Made by a program: the position numbers and the translations under genes. This document shows positions 52,665 through 64,000 of a stretch of 64,000 nucleotides of DNA, piece after piece. Below the pieces are notes generated by a model. That model was not told the DNA's origin. It saw only the letters and a program-made list of their open reading frames with translations, and searched no databases. Origin of the DNA: Heterobilharzia americana (taxonomy: Eukaryota > Platyhelminthes > Trematoda > Strigeidida > Schistosomatidae); assembly GCA_944470555.2 (NCBI GenBank), contig OX104127.1:93520708-93584707 (forward strand). Direction: 5' to 3'. Numbering within the stretch: position 1 is the stretch's first letter; the number at the start of each line of letters is the position of its first letter.

Positions 52665-53442
52665 ATTTAGGCTATTTTGTGAACAAAACAATTCAGTTTG
52701 TTATTTTGACACTGCCTCGTTGTAGCTGTATTTCTAACATCATTTAAAATCATCCAACCTGCTATGAGCATTCAGTGTTACTGAAAACAATTTAATTATG
52801 TATCATAGTCGTTCAAAATGATGTTCACATCTTGGGGATTTTTCTTGAATTCTTCGGTCTTCTAGACAAAATTTCTTACTGTCATAGTTAATCTACTGGA
52901 CGATACAAAATTACCATCTCAACAACAAATACTATGAGAAATTTATAAATTAAAATGAATCAAGGACGAGAAACATTCAAAGCTTTAAATAAGATTTAGG
53001 GTAGATAGTTACCTTCTTTTGAACTGCAAACATGTGAAAATAATAGGTAAATATTCTGATGAAAGTAAATTACACACATTTACGACTAAAAAGAAGATGA
53101 TGATGAGAATCGTAGACGGTAAGGATTCTCTGTGCAAGCAGGTAGTGAATAAGAGTGAAGTTATTTGATGTTGTGTTGAGTCCTATATTTTGTGCCACTT
53201 TTGAGTGGTGGCAGACCTGGATGATATGAATTATCTGGGTGTGCGGGATAAGTTCTTTATGTGAATATAAGATTGAAAATATCGCGAGCTTAGAGGAACT
53301 GAGTATGACTAAGATATTACAACTGTGTAAATAAAACAGAATCTATTAATAAAAGTATACAACTTGAGCACAATGGTAGAATGTAATTCTATATTAGATT
53401 TGCTTATTTGATATACAGCACACAGTGATACAGTATTATTTA
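52665..53442. other. Non-coding stretch
   Basis: No feature recognised. Confidence 0.4.
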
Positions 53443-53822
53443 CCTGATGATGTATCGAGCATAAATTATTGCTCATAATCATATCAATATAATCACACTG
53501 CTCTCAATATCTGATTTCTTTGGTCCTGTCACCTGATATTCTTTGTTTTATTAGTAGTAAAGTTTCCACATCTCTTGGTATAGGTATTGCATCATTTTTG
53601 CTACATATGTTAGGTGTTGATTCGATGAACAAAGCTCAATAATCAACCTCTCTCCCTGTCTCCACCAAATTATAGTGGACTTAAGTACTGTGATTTTATT
53701 CCTCCCTATCGTGTGGTTGTGTTAATGCAAGCATTGCAACAGCCATGTTTTTCTAGATCAATGATCTTGTTGGAATCTGTGATCTTGTATTTAACTAAAT
53801 TCCCATGTTCCGTTAATCTAAC
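53443..53822 (-). repeat. Left inverted arm of P5
   Basis: 380 bp that are, by eye, the exact reverse complement of 56183-56562 except for a few bases at the outer end (GTATCGAGC against GTTTCGAGC and neighbours). Encodes on the minus strand RLTEHGNLVKYKITDSNKII and LEKHGCCNACINTTTR, the end of the GIY-YIG nuclease. The hammerhead-like fold at its end reads GATACATC where the right arm has GAAACGTC, so it has lost the core. Confidence 0.9.
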
Positions 53823-54014
53823 TAACCCCGACTGACTAACTTGACCTCACAGTTGTTGCATGTGATCTGGTTGATTAGATTATTTTGATTAATGAGATCT
53901 ATCAAATCCTTAAGCCGGCAAAGCTCATCTTTTACTAAGTTTGTAGGTTTCTGATGTTACTCCTTTATGTGGTGACACTATGGAGTCGTTGAAGGATAAT
54001 TATTGATTACTAAC

Positions 54015-54717
54015 GCTTCTCTTAACCTCGAGGAAGTAGTCTCTTTCACATACCTAGGTAAAGCAGCACAGATGAGGACGTCAGGGATAACATCGGAAAA
54101 GCAAGATAGGTCTTCATCAGTCTGAAATCAATGTCGAGGCGTACTGCACGGCACTCCACTACACTCAGCAGAAAGCGTAAACAAGATCCAGATTTTCAAA
54201 ACTAATCCAGTCAAATCAGTGCTTCCATGTGACGGTTCAGAGACTTGGCGTGTCACGAAAAGCATTCCCAACAAACTGCACACATACATCATCAACAGCT
54301 GCCACCTACGCTCAGTCGTTGCTGAAGATCACATGAATGGCCAGAAAGAATAAGCAACAAGGAACTCCAGGGGGGGGGAACCAGCCAAGAACCTATCACC
54401 CAACAAGTATGGAGTTGAAGAAACTGGAGATGGATTGGATTGGATTGGACTGTACATACACTGAGATGATTGATTGGGGAAATCACATGCCAGACCAGGG
54501 TGTCGAGTGGAATCCAAATGGGAGACGACGAGTTGGTGATGCTAGGTGAGGTTGACATAGAGGAGATGTTGTGAGGAAGAACTGAAAGCTTGTGGGTAGT
54601 GGTGGAGCTAGGTTGAAATGACTGTGGATAAATGATTGAGACGGTGACGTTCTACTGAAGCTCTATGTTTCACTGGGGGTGCAGAGGAAAGAAAATAAAA
54701 TAATAAAATCGTTGATA
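54015..54717 (+). mobile_element. RTE-like 3'-end fragment R8 inside P5
   Basis: Starts at the SFTYLG block (54030), continues with the C-terminal region (MARKNKQQGTP at 54337) and ends at a tail-like GAAAATAAAATAATAAAATC. A run of GGGGGGGGG at 54369 and a GGATTGGATT repeat at 54434 are local oddities. Confidence 0.75.
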
Positions 54718-55002
54718 TACCCTAATGATCGAGTGAGATTTGGTGAATAAACACACTTGCGTTGTGCATACCTACCTATGAACCACAATGCACGTTCATG
54801 ATCACAAATGCCACAGAATCAGCCAACAATACCTGTTGGCTGATTTAAGGGTGAGTGCAAACTTTTAAATTTCAAATATATTATTTTGAACTCAGTTTTG
54901 GGACACTAGAGGTACTATTCCGTGAACTGAAATCATTATCAAGAGATGCACTGGTGGAATAATTCGATGATAGTGTAGGAATATTACCAAGAAACCTGAA
55001 GA

Positions 55003-55160
55003 AAAACATAGAGGTGTTGTGAGGAAGAACTGAAAGCTTGTGGGTAGTGGTGGAGCCAGGTTAAAACGACTATGGAGAAATGGTTGAAACGGCGACGTTC
55101 TACTGAAGTCGTTTGTTCTACTAAGAACGCAAGGGACAAATAATTAATAACAATAAAATG
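55003..55160 (+). mobile_element. RTE-like 3'-end fragment R8b
   Basis: A direct repeat of the last 140 bp of R8 (GAGGTGTTGTGAGGAAGAAC to AACGCAAGGGACAAATAATT), separated from it by about 290 bp. It has a more canonical tail. Either a second, strongly truncated insertion or a local duplication. Confidence 0.7.
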
Positions 55161-55379
55161 CTTTTCTTGTGTGTTTCAGTTCTTTGTTTAGGTCTTTACA
55201 ACAACCTGTGAGCTTTTTTGGCTCTGTCATTTAGACATTTGACTAAACCTGCCCTAACTGACATTGGAAGAGTTGACCTAAAATCTAGGTGCCTGCTGGA
55301 ATGTTAATTTTCTGTTGACGGTAGTATGCTAACCACCATCTTTCTCTCATTTCTTTCTGCAATCCAACATAGGTAATTC

Positions 55380-56100
55380 TCTTTGTTTAATTTTTATCTC
55401 GAGAATGAATTGGGTCGCGTCGACTATTGGGTTTATAGTTGTGAGGAAACTGTCGGTATATTCCTATTTTAACATAGTAAGCGTGTCATCCAAATATCGC
55501 CATCATATCTTAGATGCAGGATAATAGGTTCTTAAAGCCATATCTTTCCAACTATCCATAAATATATTTGCTACTATTGAAGATATTGGTGATCTCAGTG
55601 GTTTTCACTCTGTTTGTCTATGTATTTTTTCCAGAAACTTGAAGAATGTTGAGGTTAAGGCAAAACTGTGGGCCAAATTTGTTATCACTAACAAATATCT
55701 TAGTTTTGAGTCGATATTTAGTTATTTTCTGACTGCCTCCAGAGCCACATTGATTGGTAATTTAGTATAAAGACTTGCTAACCATTTTTTTATCCTCTTC
55801 TGTATGTAGGTCATCGGGGCTCATAGGAATTGACTAGTCTAGAATCTGAACGGTTGGGGCATAGTGTCGATGCTAAGCACTTTGGTAGTTAATATGTTGG
55901 AGTACTTCGGAAGTCAGCTATTGGTCTAATGGATAACCTGGTTTGTCAACCTTCATAGTACCATAAATTCTGCCAGGATTATTATTTTTAGGCACTAAAT
56001 CAAACTATTTAGACTCACCTAGAGATGGCTTTAGTCGGCGTGTAGATCGGTTATAGATTTCTTAATTTTGTTCATGACAGTGTCTACAGGTTTCATGATC
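55380..56100 (-). pseudogene. P5 reverse transcriptase relic
   Basis: Reading the minus strand across 55630-55400 gives SPISSIVANIFMDSWKDMAL, a stop, then WRYLDDTLTMLK and FLTTINPIVDATQFILEIKI, the PLE RT blocks around the catalytic YLDD. A stop just before WRYLDD and another after MLK break it. Upstream blocks (to 56100) are not clear. Confidence 0.7.
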
Positions 56101-56182
56101 TCTTCATATGATCCTGATGATTTGATGATACGGATATGATGAACATACTCATATATGACCATATAAAGAGATTAAGAAACCT

Positions 56183-56562
56183 GTTAGATTAACGGAACAT
56201 GGGAATTTAGTTAAATACAAGATCACAGATTCCAACAAGATCATTGATCTAGAAAAACATGGCTGTTGCAATGCTTGCATTAACACAACCACACGATAGG
56301 GAGGAATAAAATCACAGTACTTAAGTCCACTATAATTTGGTGGAGACAGGGAGAGAGGTTGATTATTGAGCTTTGTTCATCGAATCAACACCTAACATAT
56401 GTAGCAAAAATGATGCAATACCTATACCAAGAGATGTGGAAACTTTACTACTAATAAAACAAAGAATATCAGGTGACAGGACCAAAGAAATCAGATATTG
56501 AGAGCAGTGTGATTATATTGATATGATTATGAGCAATAATTTATGCTCGAAACGTCATCAAG
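56183..56562 (+). repeat. Right inverted arm of P5
   Basis: Inverted copy of the left arm (see there). On the plus strand it encodes the same nuclease end (RLTEHGNLVK, then ALFIESTPNICSKNDAIPIP after one stop) and ends in the hammerhead-like fold at 56518-56561. Because it reads away from the RT it cannot encode the element's own nuclease. Confidence 0.9.
56518..56561 (+). ncRNA. Penelope hammerhead-like ribozyme, right arm
   Basis: TTGAT (56518-56522) pairs with ATCAA (56557-56561) as stem I. The core is ATGATTAT where CUGANGA is expected. GAGC (56531-56534) pairs with GCTC (56545-56548) as stem II with a 10-nt loop, followed by intact GAAAC (56549-56553) and cleavage triplet GTC (56554-56556). 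Short stem III is typical of PLE hammerheads. The altered core base C3 and G8 suggest that it is inactive or weak. Confidence 0.55.
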
Positions 56563-59500
56563 GAAAACAGGATTTTATTGTGTAATCACCTGTATGCAGC
56601 AGAATTAATCACTAAAATCATGTGAGTTCACATTTGAAAAGAAACGGAGATCAGTGTCTAAAACCTAACTTTTGAATAAAGGAGCTCATATAAATTCTTG
56701 TTATGACTACTTTTGTTTGCATCTAAGTTAACTACCACCACTCTATTTATCAATAAGCTTATCTGTCAAAAGTATATCTGCATTATATTCTATAAGTATA
56801 TTATCGAGTACTGGAAATTCAAAGCATATTTTTCTACTGTTTTCATTGGTTGACCATTATTGGTGTTTTGACCATATAGTGATTGTTTGGGTGCCCACAG
56901 TATGTCCTACATCATAGTGATTAACAAAGAGATAGTAACCGGAAAGAAAGCTTACATATACATGAAGTTGAAAATTTCGGAAAACAATATTATGAGATTT
57001 GAATAATTTGCCAAACCAGTAGAGTTTTAGCAATTCTTTTTAAAGTAAACTTTGAAAATCCCTAATATTGGAAGAAGATACCTTGCAAAAATTGTGGACT
57101 GAGGAATGATGGATCCTTCAGCAAGTACGATTTCACATTGCTATATGAGAAGTATGTTATAATAAATAGATACATGAATGAAAAATACCGGAAACATTTA
57201 TCACTTTCAAACTAACTGCGCAAAGTTGACAGTTTATGAAACTAGGTAGTTCAAATCAGTTTCAAGACAACTATGATAGTTTTGAAATCCCATAAGGTAA
57301 GATAGTCAACGTATTACAGCAAATTTTATGAGGAATAGATATATATCCATCAACTCAGTCATTTGTGAGTTAGAAATGTTATGTTTTCTGAATCTGGGGT
57401 GTTCACACCACATAAATCCTGAAATCTGAAAATCATTTATATGCAGCATTCTTCACAGTGAAACAACAGGTTACAAGCTAGGTCATATTCTGATAAATAA
57501 AAGACGGCAGAATGTTGGTGAGTTGTACACTACATTTAAAAAATACTTCAGTATCCTAGTAGAAGTATAAACGCAGTACACAGACACTGAAAAACAAATA
57601 TAATAAAGGTTAACCTATGATAAAAATGTACATGTTTCTCCTGCAGCATATCAACAACACTGAAGGTTAGCAATACCCTTCATAAACATTCATGTAACTT
57701 GGACATGCTTCGCTTCTAAGTTAAAAAAGTGTTCATGAAGTCGCCTAGTGTAGTAGTGAACATTTTTTCTTTCTACAACGGACCAGCTGAAAGTTCCTGA
57801 TAACTGTCTTGACTTTTCGAGTCTCGATGACACCTACATGACACCTCATGTAGGACACCTAGTTCTGTGGACTCAAGTTTGTCAAAGTGTTCTGAAGAAG
57901 AATTTGAAGTGACGACCAAAACTGTAGGTGCTATCATGGTGGCAGAAGAAGGAAGAGCATGACTCTATCTAAAGGCATTTCCTATCAATCAAGAATAACA
58001 ATAACTCACCCAGTTAACAATTCACTTGTTGACCTGTAGCTAGTATAAACGATCAGATGAGCGAGATGTAGTTAGTCACTTAGAAATTTGAGGAGGTGTG
58101 GTATGTGGATGTCAATAAGGAACATTGCATGTACCAATGAGTTTGCGAGGTGTGCTTCAACAATCAAGCATCAGCTTGCATTTCATATGCCAGTACATGC
58201 CTTGCTATATTCCATATCTTCTGCCCAAGGGATGAACAACCAAAATATTTTGTTTTAGCGCCGTGCATATGAAAGTAACCTCTAGGATGAAGCTAATGCA
58301 AAATATCATAAGAGCAACTGACACCAAGAGGTAATTTACGTCTTTATCTCTGGCAGCCGACAGACTACGGCATAAGTGAATTTATACTTCACGTAGGGTA
58401 GAGAACTAATGAAAGGTCCCATTCAGGGCTACAACAAATATGATCTGAGTGACTTCTTTCATTTTCTGAAGTAGAAATGATCCATTTTTCCATCTTCCAG
58501 AATGTGGAGAGGTGTAGTAGTATTTAATGGGCCCCTTTAACTTAATAATGAAGCGAGGAAAACTTTGTGACCTTTATCAATAATAACTAGCCTAAAACTG
58601 TGTAGTTTATTCGTACCAATTCTGTTGTTATTGACGGTTGACATGTATCTGTTTAAGTGGTATAAGTAAGCTTTTCAACCCGCCGATTTCGTTGACAGTA
58701 AATAGGAAATCCTGATTGTCTACTGGATGCGTGAAACGCTAACTAAAATTTATTCGGAGCATGAATTGTAATGCTACTTAAACGTTTTTAGATTATGTAG
58801 TTGTCTTGTTCGATATAATTACTGAATTCTACGTCAACATCAATCGATACTGTTAACGTTATACAATTCGATCACCAATCTTCATAATCTAGTGGAAATA
58901 ACCTCCATTAGCGATGTTTATTGTTGAATGCATATTAGTTCATATGTGCTTATACGAATGCCTTAATGTACGGAGAGACATTTATTAATCAAAAATTCGA
59001 AGAAACGGTTTTAGTAAATTATCTTCAGTCCTAAAAAATTAACAAAAAAATTTTGGTCGATTAATATAATCCTGGAATTTAGTACATAAATCTGATTAAA
59101 ATTCATATAAGGCATACGACACTTTCCAAAGCACTTTAATTGTCAATAAAAAATATTTGTGATAGTTATTTAAAGTTTACGTGTAGGGTGAGATCAAAAT
59201 ATTACTTGGGGTGGCCGATTCCAGACTGATAAAAACCTTTGGTACTGTCGTAACTGGGACTGAATAAAGTAAGCGGAATGTTAGTGTCATCGTCTTGTGC
59301 TAAGTTTCTATCTGCTCAGTGAAACTTTAGTCTTGAAAATGGGTCCCATTATTACATCAATAACCTTATATATATGTTGCTGATACTTCATATTACTAAG
59401 TGAATATCGATAAATCAGATAAATCACTGGTTGCTAAAACGATATGATGTCTGTGTTGACCTGATGGAGTTGCCTATAAATCTAAGGATCGGCTGCTGGC

Positions 59501-62258
59501 GATGACCAAGCAAATTAAAGTATACTGATCAGTTTATGGAAGACCATGATGTGAATTGATGAAAAGTGTGTATGCAAGTGAAAGCGGGTTACAGTGTACT
59601 CAGGAGAAAGAAAGTCTGCTTAAAATTAAGTTGTTGCATGTATGGATTTTTTAAAATAGATTAAGACATTACTATTGTGCAAGAAATCTATTTTTCCAGA
59701 TACGTCGTCGACATTCATGAAATGGTTAACCTTCTTCGCCTTTAAGTGCATTAGGACTTAGCACAAAATGAAATGACTTGAATATCCCTTTTTTCACCAG
59801 TTTACGAATCGTTTTTGATAAATTGGATGTGTCCAGCACAAATTTTGTGGTCATGGAAGTCGATTAGAATTGTTTGTATAGATTTTGTCTACAAACGTTT
59901 TGGCCGCAAAAGATTATATAAAGCCATTTTGTGTAATTTGCTTTGTTTTTAGCATGAATACAAATTTCCCAGGCAGATTTTCAAACTTAATAGATGTCAC
60001 GATCCATGAAGTATAACTTGCAGGAAAAAAATTTGTGTTAGCTTGAAAGGTGTTATGTCTCCTATTTTTATGAAAGCATTATTGAAAACATCGGTCATCC
60101 TGTATTAAGCTGCAATTCCGCGTTTACTTAAGATGGCATGTATTTTTCTGCTATGCACCAGGAAACATGTAAGGGAATTTTTTCCCATTTATTTCAGGAG
60201 ACATAGAAATTAGAAATTAGCATAAACTTTCATTAGAAATACTTGTATCCACTATGTTTACCACCCCACTAAATGATCAAAAGATCTGAACGAACACTGA
60301 GAATATGCGTTTATGTGAAGTAAGTTATCTTTACTAGTAGTACTTCAACAGTTTCTTAGACCGGTTACTTACATCTCATGACACCATCCGCTCTGCTTAG
60401 CAAGACGTTAACTCCACAGTGGCAACAATGATTGAGTTAGTGATAACCTCTTAAACTTATAATTACCTTACAGATTATAAACAACATCTTTATTCCACAT
60501 TCAGATGTTTATTGCGCACAGTACAAATTCATGTTATCACTTTTCAGGCTTCTACTCATTGCTCCATATTTAATTCCTTAAGACCTAGATAGTCGAGTTT
60601 TAATACTCATTTGTTTGCTAATTTTCCTCCAAATTCTACCTATAGTTAGATTTTGCCTCAACTTTTCTGCAGGATAGACGTATGGACGTTGAAATTTGTC
60701 TTTAAAATTATATTTCGTTGTCTGCTTGTCACATTACTGCACTAAGAGCATCACGAACATCAGTTGAACAAACAAATTAATAAGGTTATAGGAAGAATAA
60801 AAATGATCAGCTAATTAGTAGGAATTTTCAGAAACAAGTAATACCAAGTGGTTTAATAATGTCGAAGTTGCAAAAGCCGGCGTTGACATCCACCCGATTT
60901 TTAACATATTTGGAATCTCTTACGATTTGGCTGGAAAATAGGAAACGGGACTCTGACATTCTGTTAGAAGAAAACTTCTTGGCACCCACGTGACACTATG
61001 AATGCATAAAAGACATAAGTAGATAGAAGAAACGTGTGATGTTACTTGGCGTTGAGTCACTTTTAACCGATGTTCTATTTAGGAGAACCGTTGGTTTCAT
61101 AGCTAGACACATTAAAAACAAAAAACTGAAGTTTCCATTGCAAAATCCTGCTTGTAGGCATTACTACTCAAACTTACTTACTTATTAAAGAGCAAATCTC
61201 AGGTTGGCATTCATCATGCACTGACACTAGATGGAGAAACATTGAAAAAAGGTGCTCTACAGGTATCTGGACATTGAAACGATCCAGTAGAGGACACTTC
61301 AAGAAAAAGGTTATCAGGTACACTTCGTGAAACATTATTCTAAGCAACATTAGGATTGTTATCCACCTATCATCCTTAGTTTCCTAAACACTTTTAGAAC
61401 AAACCATCGCATGTGGCCACTTTTAAGTGCATATTTCAGTTGTTCGACCGGCGAAGTTCTATGTGCTTAGAAATGGGATATATCAAGTTAATCTATTTTT
61501 GTGAAGCAAGTTATGCAGATTATTCGGTGTGAGTCATTTATTCAAAATAATCTAATAACATTATCGTTCAAAGTTACAAGCATGCTGAATACATCAGAAG
61601 TGCCGGCGCTGAATATAGCGTCGACAGCAGTTATTATGAGTAAAAGGGAAAAATTTTCATAATTATTTACGAAATGAAAATACATTTTATGCATATTACA
61701 TATCTGTGTATTCTTTTCATCAGTAAAGCCCCAACTATCCATTTTTAAGATTTTGACCTATATGCGCAATAGAAATTTGTTCAATCTCTTGCTCTCGAAT
61801 GACCAAAATTTAGCATGAATTGTTACATATTTTCCAATAAAATCCTCTTTTTCTTTCACTCTGTCATCTTCGAACATAGAATCTGTTAACTTCTTTATCT
61901 CTGCCCTTTTCGTCTACATCCAATCTCTCGGCATGTTACGTTATGCAGTATACAAATGCAGTAGTCCTTGTGCAACTTATGTAACATTTCGATGAATCCT
62001 GACCATTCACATCAGTTTCAACTGCTTAAAAATTTTATTCGAATTCTGTAATTTTACTGGTAACTATTTAACACACAAGACTTGTTAACCAAAAAGTTGT
62101 CTGTTTTTTCTATTGTATGCGTTTGTGAATGTAGTAACCCAAAAGCGTCTCTTCGTTGATTGCTTTTTTTCCTTCGTTTTCTGCACACTAGTTTCTGTTT
62201 GCATTAATTCATTTTATTTCTGCTTATTGCATTGTTCTACAGTTTATTTTTATTTCAG
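56563..62258. other. Long unclassified AT-rich stretch
   Basis: About 5.7 kb with no repeat, RNA or coding exon that I can support. The longest frame is 66 aa on the minus strand (61742-61542), without splice support. The region is likely intron or intergenic. Confidence 0.45.
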
Positions 62259-62364
62259 ACCATCTGTTCAAACCATCTTAATTACATCTAAAGTTCCCAT
62301 TAAACACCTAACTTCAAGCATCTGTAAAATATTAGAATGCTTACAGAATAATCGACTAACTTGA
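62259..62364 (+). CDS. Candidate exon, unknown protein
   Basis: A very good acceptor (ctacagtttatttttatttcag) ends at 62258. The frame runs 34 codons (PSVQTILITSKVPIKHLTSS then ICKILECLQNNRLT) to a TGA at 62364. The sequence is regular and helical. Probably a terminal exon. The unknown gene may be the same as that at 40.2-40.6 or 62.6 kb, but this is not shown. Confidence 0.3.
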
Positions 62365-62612
62365 AAGAGAACTTACATTACAAAAGAAGTTCAACCAGTC
62401 GCATTCGATTTTCCATCAGGTTCTCGTAGCATAAATATAGCTTGAATTGAAAAGGAATGAATTACAATTTATGGTAATGACATACATTAGGAGCCAAAAA
62501 GAAGCTTATCTCTTCCTCTCGAATCAACTACCTAGACTCCTTTTTATGAAAGTTTTGTTTTTCTGTATCATGGTTACTCACTGCTTATTGGCGATAGTCA
62601 CTTTCTGTTTAG

Positions 62613-62642
62613 GAAGTGAGGGCCTTCATAAATTTTCACCAG
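62613..62642 (+). CDS. Candidate 30-nt micro-exon
   Basis: The acceptor gtcactttctgtttag ends at 62612, and the donor CACCAG|GTAACTG begins at 62643. In between lie exactly 30 nt in a symmetric phase (1-1), reading GSEGLHKFSPG across the junctions. Schistosomes use many symmetric micro-exons, which makes the size plausible, but a single such match is weak evidence. Confidence 0.2.
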
Positions 62643-63839
62643 GTAACTGTACCTAACACATGGGCTTTTTGTTCAGTTTTTAATATGTAGTAAATTCACT
62701 TCTATTAATCAAAGGACATGAAAATAAGATCTGATATCTGAGAAATCAATTCTCACATAACCAGTAACTGTTACGTTATAATTAAACCCTGTATAGATGA
62801 GTTGGAGAAAGTCAATCAAGCTACAAAGGACCACATTAGTATAGAAATAGCAATATTGTTTGCAGCGAGGAAGAATGAGAATCTGTATGTTCAATTAACT
62901 TTACATCAAGTGTATAATTTCTCTACATAAAATAAATCGTGAGGCGTTACTACCTAGTCAAAACACAGAGAATATACTCAAAGTTTGCAACAAAAACAGT
63001 GAAATCAGTGTCACCTTAACAATTTCAGTAATCTTGCAAACGAAAATGGAATATCAATCTCTAAACTGAAGGACATAATAACGTGAAGCACAATTCATAA
63101 CGTTCAGAAATAGTTTTTATTTCAAGTTCAGTATCGTATAACAGTGTACTCATACTGATAGTCAATGCACGGTGCGACTGATTTGAAAACAGTAATTAAA
63201 ATGGAGTAATTAGATGTTCAGGAAGGTATCCGGGCAATGAAGTGAAAAGAGTCCTAAATGAATTTACAGGAAATAACTCTTGTTACCATTTTGATGAGAA
63301 GAATTAGAAGCTGAAATGAGTCAGCTTTTGAAGATTCAGTTACTAATTAAACTTTAGATCATACGGAATAATTCAAAAAAAGCTTTTAATGCTGTTCGTC
63401 CATCTGAGTATACTGATTTGCCTTCTATCGACGGAAATGGTCAATTCTTTATTCAGTAGTCTGTCAACGAAACAACAGCTCATGTTCGTCATTTGGAAAA
63501 GCTTTGTAGCAACGGTCATTCTAGTTGCATGTAGGACCCATACCTACATTTACGCGGCAAATTTTTCTGATACTCAGAGTGAAAGTTAATCATTCACATT
63601 CAATAAGTGAATCTTAACCTTTTTATTTTGAGTTGCACAAAAAAGAATTTTGGTACACATTCTGCTGTTGAAGTCAACTCCATCGGTTCAAAAGTAGATA
63701 ACGTTGATCACTTGGGCATATTTTAAAGCTTGAATATGCGTTAATTGGATGCAAGCAGTGTTCAGGAAGCTTTGCTTCACCTAGGTTTTAAATGTTTTTT
63801 TGGCCCTTATTTTGCATGACATTTCTACAAATTGCACTG
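62643..63839. other. AT-rich non-coding stretch
   Basis: Nothing supported; the frame at 63389-63589 lacks start or splice context. Confidence 0.4.
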
Positions 63840-63935
63840 AACTGATGTCTTGCCTGGGATTCGAACCCACACCACTTCGTGTAGCATTCAGAGACGTCAC
63901 CATGAGCTACTTGAGCCGGAACAGACCATCGCTGG
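63840..63935 (-). repeat. tRNA-like SINE head (SINE-3)
   Basis: The minus strand reads GGCTCAAGTAGCTCATGGTG (A-box-like) and, 36 nt on, TGGGTTCGAATCCCAGG (a good B box). The acceptor stem does not close as a tRNA would, and there is no tail boundary inside the window. It differs from the SINE-1 and SINE-2 heads. Likely a third tRNA-derived repeat rather than a functional tRNA. Confidence 0.5.
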
Positions 63936-64000
63936 AGGGTAACCAACTTCATGGTGTCCAGTTCTGAGTGCTGATTGAATTCTACTGATCATTTGCAATG

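Larger units (their letters stand above)
53443..56563 (-). mobile_element. Penelope-like element P5 with inverted terminal arms
   Basis: Coding order on the minus strand: RT at about 56100-55380, then GIY-YIG linker and nuclease start at about 53960-53823, then the nuclease end in the left arm (53823-53443). The right arm (56183-56562) is an inverted copy of the left. Both arms end in a hammerhead-like fold. RTE fragments R8 (54015-54717) and R8b (55003-55160) have been inserted on the opposite strand. The element is dead: stops lie in the RT block and the linker. Inverted terminal repeats and hammerheads are known PLE features. Confidence 0.75.

Noticed and set aside
52414..62642. All plus-strand exon candidates as one gene
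   Set aside because: Phases and order could be made to fit, but nothing in the sequence links them over tens of kilobases.
63840..63935. Functional tRNA gene
   Set aside because: Good A- and B-box-like sequences, but the acceptor stem does not close and no anticodon loop is convincing. Kept as a SINE-like head.

Overview
The window reads as AT-rich nuclear DNA of a parasitic flatworm, most likely a blood fluke (Schistosoma or a close relative). The evidence is the mix of repeats: RTE/SR2-like and CR1-like non-LTR retrotransposons, Penelope-like elements (PLEs), and tRNA-derived SINEs with hammerhead-ribozyme sequence of the Sm-alpha type known from schistosomes. I cannot fix the species. There is no bacterial gene organisation, no CRISPR array, no rRNA gene and no convincing functional tRNA gene. 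No complete protein-coding gene is visible. Almost every long reading frame is a retroelement relic or an artefact of a repeat.

Layout. 1.6-2.2 kb holds two opposed hammerhead SINEs. 4.4-4.8 kb is a PLE reverse transcriptase (RT) fragment. 4.9-8.5 kb is R1, the most complete RTE-like element, followed by an inverted copy of the family's 5' end (8.5-8.7 kb). 10.6-11.6 kb has a PLE fragment and a foldback element. 12.5-13.6 kb is an RTE 3' piece. 14.3-17.1 kb has several copies of a second tRNA-headed SINE. 19.5-19.9 kb is a PLE GIY-YIG nuclease relic. 22.9-24.0 kb (R2, plus strand) and 26.5-29.4 kb (R3, minus strand) are near-identical pieces of the R1 family, and R3 contains a 61-unit GCCA tetranucleotide expansion. 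30.7-34.9 kb has PLE and SINE pieces. 37.4-38.9 kb is another RTE relic. 41.0-47.1 kb holds two head-to-head CR1-like LINEs, including the longest frame in the window (346 aa). 48.7-51.1 kb is R4, a fourth R1-family copy. 53.4-56.6 kb is a PLE with about 370-bp, nearly identical inverted terminal arms that end in a hammerhead-like fold and enclose RTE 3' fragments. 56.6-62.2 kb has no feature I recognise.

Several short open stretches bounded by good splice signals (for example 40.20-40.57, 52.41-52.66, 62.26-62.36 and 62.61-62.64 kb) may be exons of host genes with large introns. They match no family I know and are given low confidence.

The elements appear dead: catalytic motifs are altered (FADD to FAADD, YADD to YTDN or YADG) and frames are broken. 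The most interesting signals are lesions shared between RTE copies, the hammerhead-tipped inverted PLE arms, the second SINE family with a hammerhead-like core, and the GCCA expansion. Statements about percent identity are by eye, not computed.
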